Source: Bryobacterales bacterium
GTDB lineage: Bacteria; Acidobacteriota; Terriglobia; Bryobacterales; Bryobacteraceae
DNA: 6,275 nucleotides
Assembly: GCA_003164075.1 (NCBI GenBank)
Contig: PLRZ01000175.1
Location: forward strand, 1 to 6,275
Reading direction: 5' to 3'
Shown here one piece after another: positions 6,171 through 6,275 of the stretch. The first letter of the stretch is position 1. Each line of letters begins with the position of its first letter. A program made the translations under genes and the position numbers. The notes beneath the pieces are model-generated. The model saw only the letters and a list, made by a program, of their open reading frames with translations. It made no database searches and was not told the origin of the DNA.

Positions 6171-6275
6171 TCTCTCGCCATTGTCCCAGGCAGAGCGCTG
6201 GCCGGTAGCCGCCCTGGTAGTCCGGGTGCTTAAACGGTTTCGGGAGGCACGTCTCTGAACGACCGCTCCCTCGCG

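Larger units (their letters stand above)
5811..6275. other. Intergenic region upstream of the kinase gene, no gene supported
   Basis: These 465 bases carry no frame with recognisable protein features on either strand. The one moderate open frame (plus strand, 6058-6258) consists largely of the inverted repeat at 6085-6170 and is not believed. The region holds a possible -24/-12 promoter near 5860-5873, a small GC-rich hairpin at 5983-5999, the large inverted repeat, and about 100 bases of unassigned DNA up to the right edge. I see no tRNA or other RNA gene. Confidence 0.6.

Noticed and set aside
6058..6258. 66-residue plus-strand frame over the inverted repeat
   Set aside because: Much of it is translated palindrome (Pro/Ala/Gly/Arg runs). 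The remaining tail is too short to support as a gene.

Overview
The window holds one co-directional cluster, all on the minus strand and read from right to left: a large membrane sensor histidine kinase (5810 to 2874), an NtrC-type sigma-54-dependent response regulator (2884 to 1427), a roughly 200-base stretch that may hide a very short gene, a 66-residue small protein (1221 to 1021), and a FIST-domain protein (997 to the left edge, truncated there by the window). Stop and start codons of kinase and regulator overlap, and the small protein and FIST gene are 23 bases apart, each with a clear Shine-Dalgarno sequence. Nothing is convincingly encoded on the plus strand. The long plus-strand open frames opposite the kinase and regulator are compositional shadows.

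The DNA is moderately GC-rich, with codons biased to G/C in third position. The kinase has a ComP-like N-terminal half: one membrane helix, a PDZ domain, a multi-helix membrane block ending in an RYRLMDVDILFRR-type motif, then GAF and PAS domains. The intergenic DNA to the right carries a GC-rich palindromic element (GGCAGGCG...CGCCTGCC). Together these suggest a soil-type bacterium with many regulators and REP-like repeats, such as an Acidobacterium of the Solibacter/Bryobacter kind. This placement is an inference from style, not a demonstrated assignment.

The likely working model is as follows. The kinase senses an extracytoplasmic or membrane signal through its PDZ/multi-TM part and cytoplasmic signals through GAF and PAS. 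It autophosphorylates at His761 and passes phosphate to Asp67 of the regulator, which then activates sigma-54 promoters. FIST is a sensory domain family thought to bind small ligands and is often found near signalling genes. Here it stands alone as the last visible gene, after an unassigned 66-residue protein, so the two may form a ligand-sensing accessory to, or an output of, the two-component pair.

The right-hand 465 bases contain no supported gene. They hold a moderate -24/-12 promoter candidate in front of the kinase, a small GC-rich hairpin, a long near-perfect inverted repeat (6085-6170) whose arms each form a hairpin, and unexplained sequence to the right edge.
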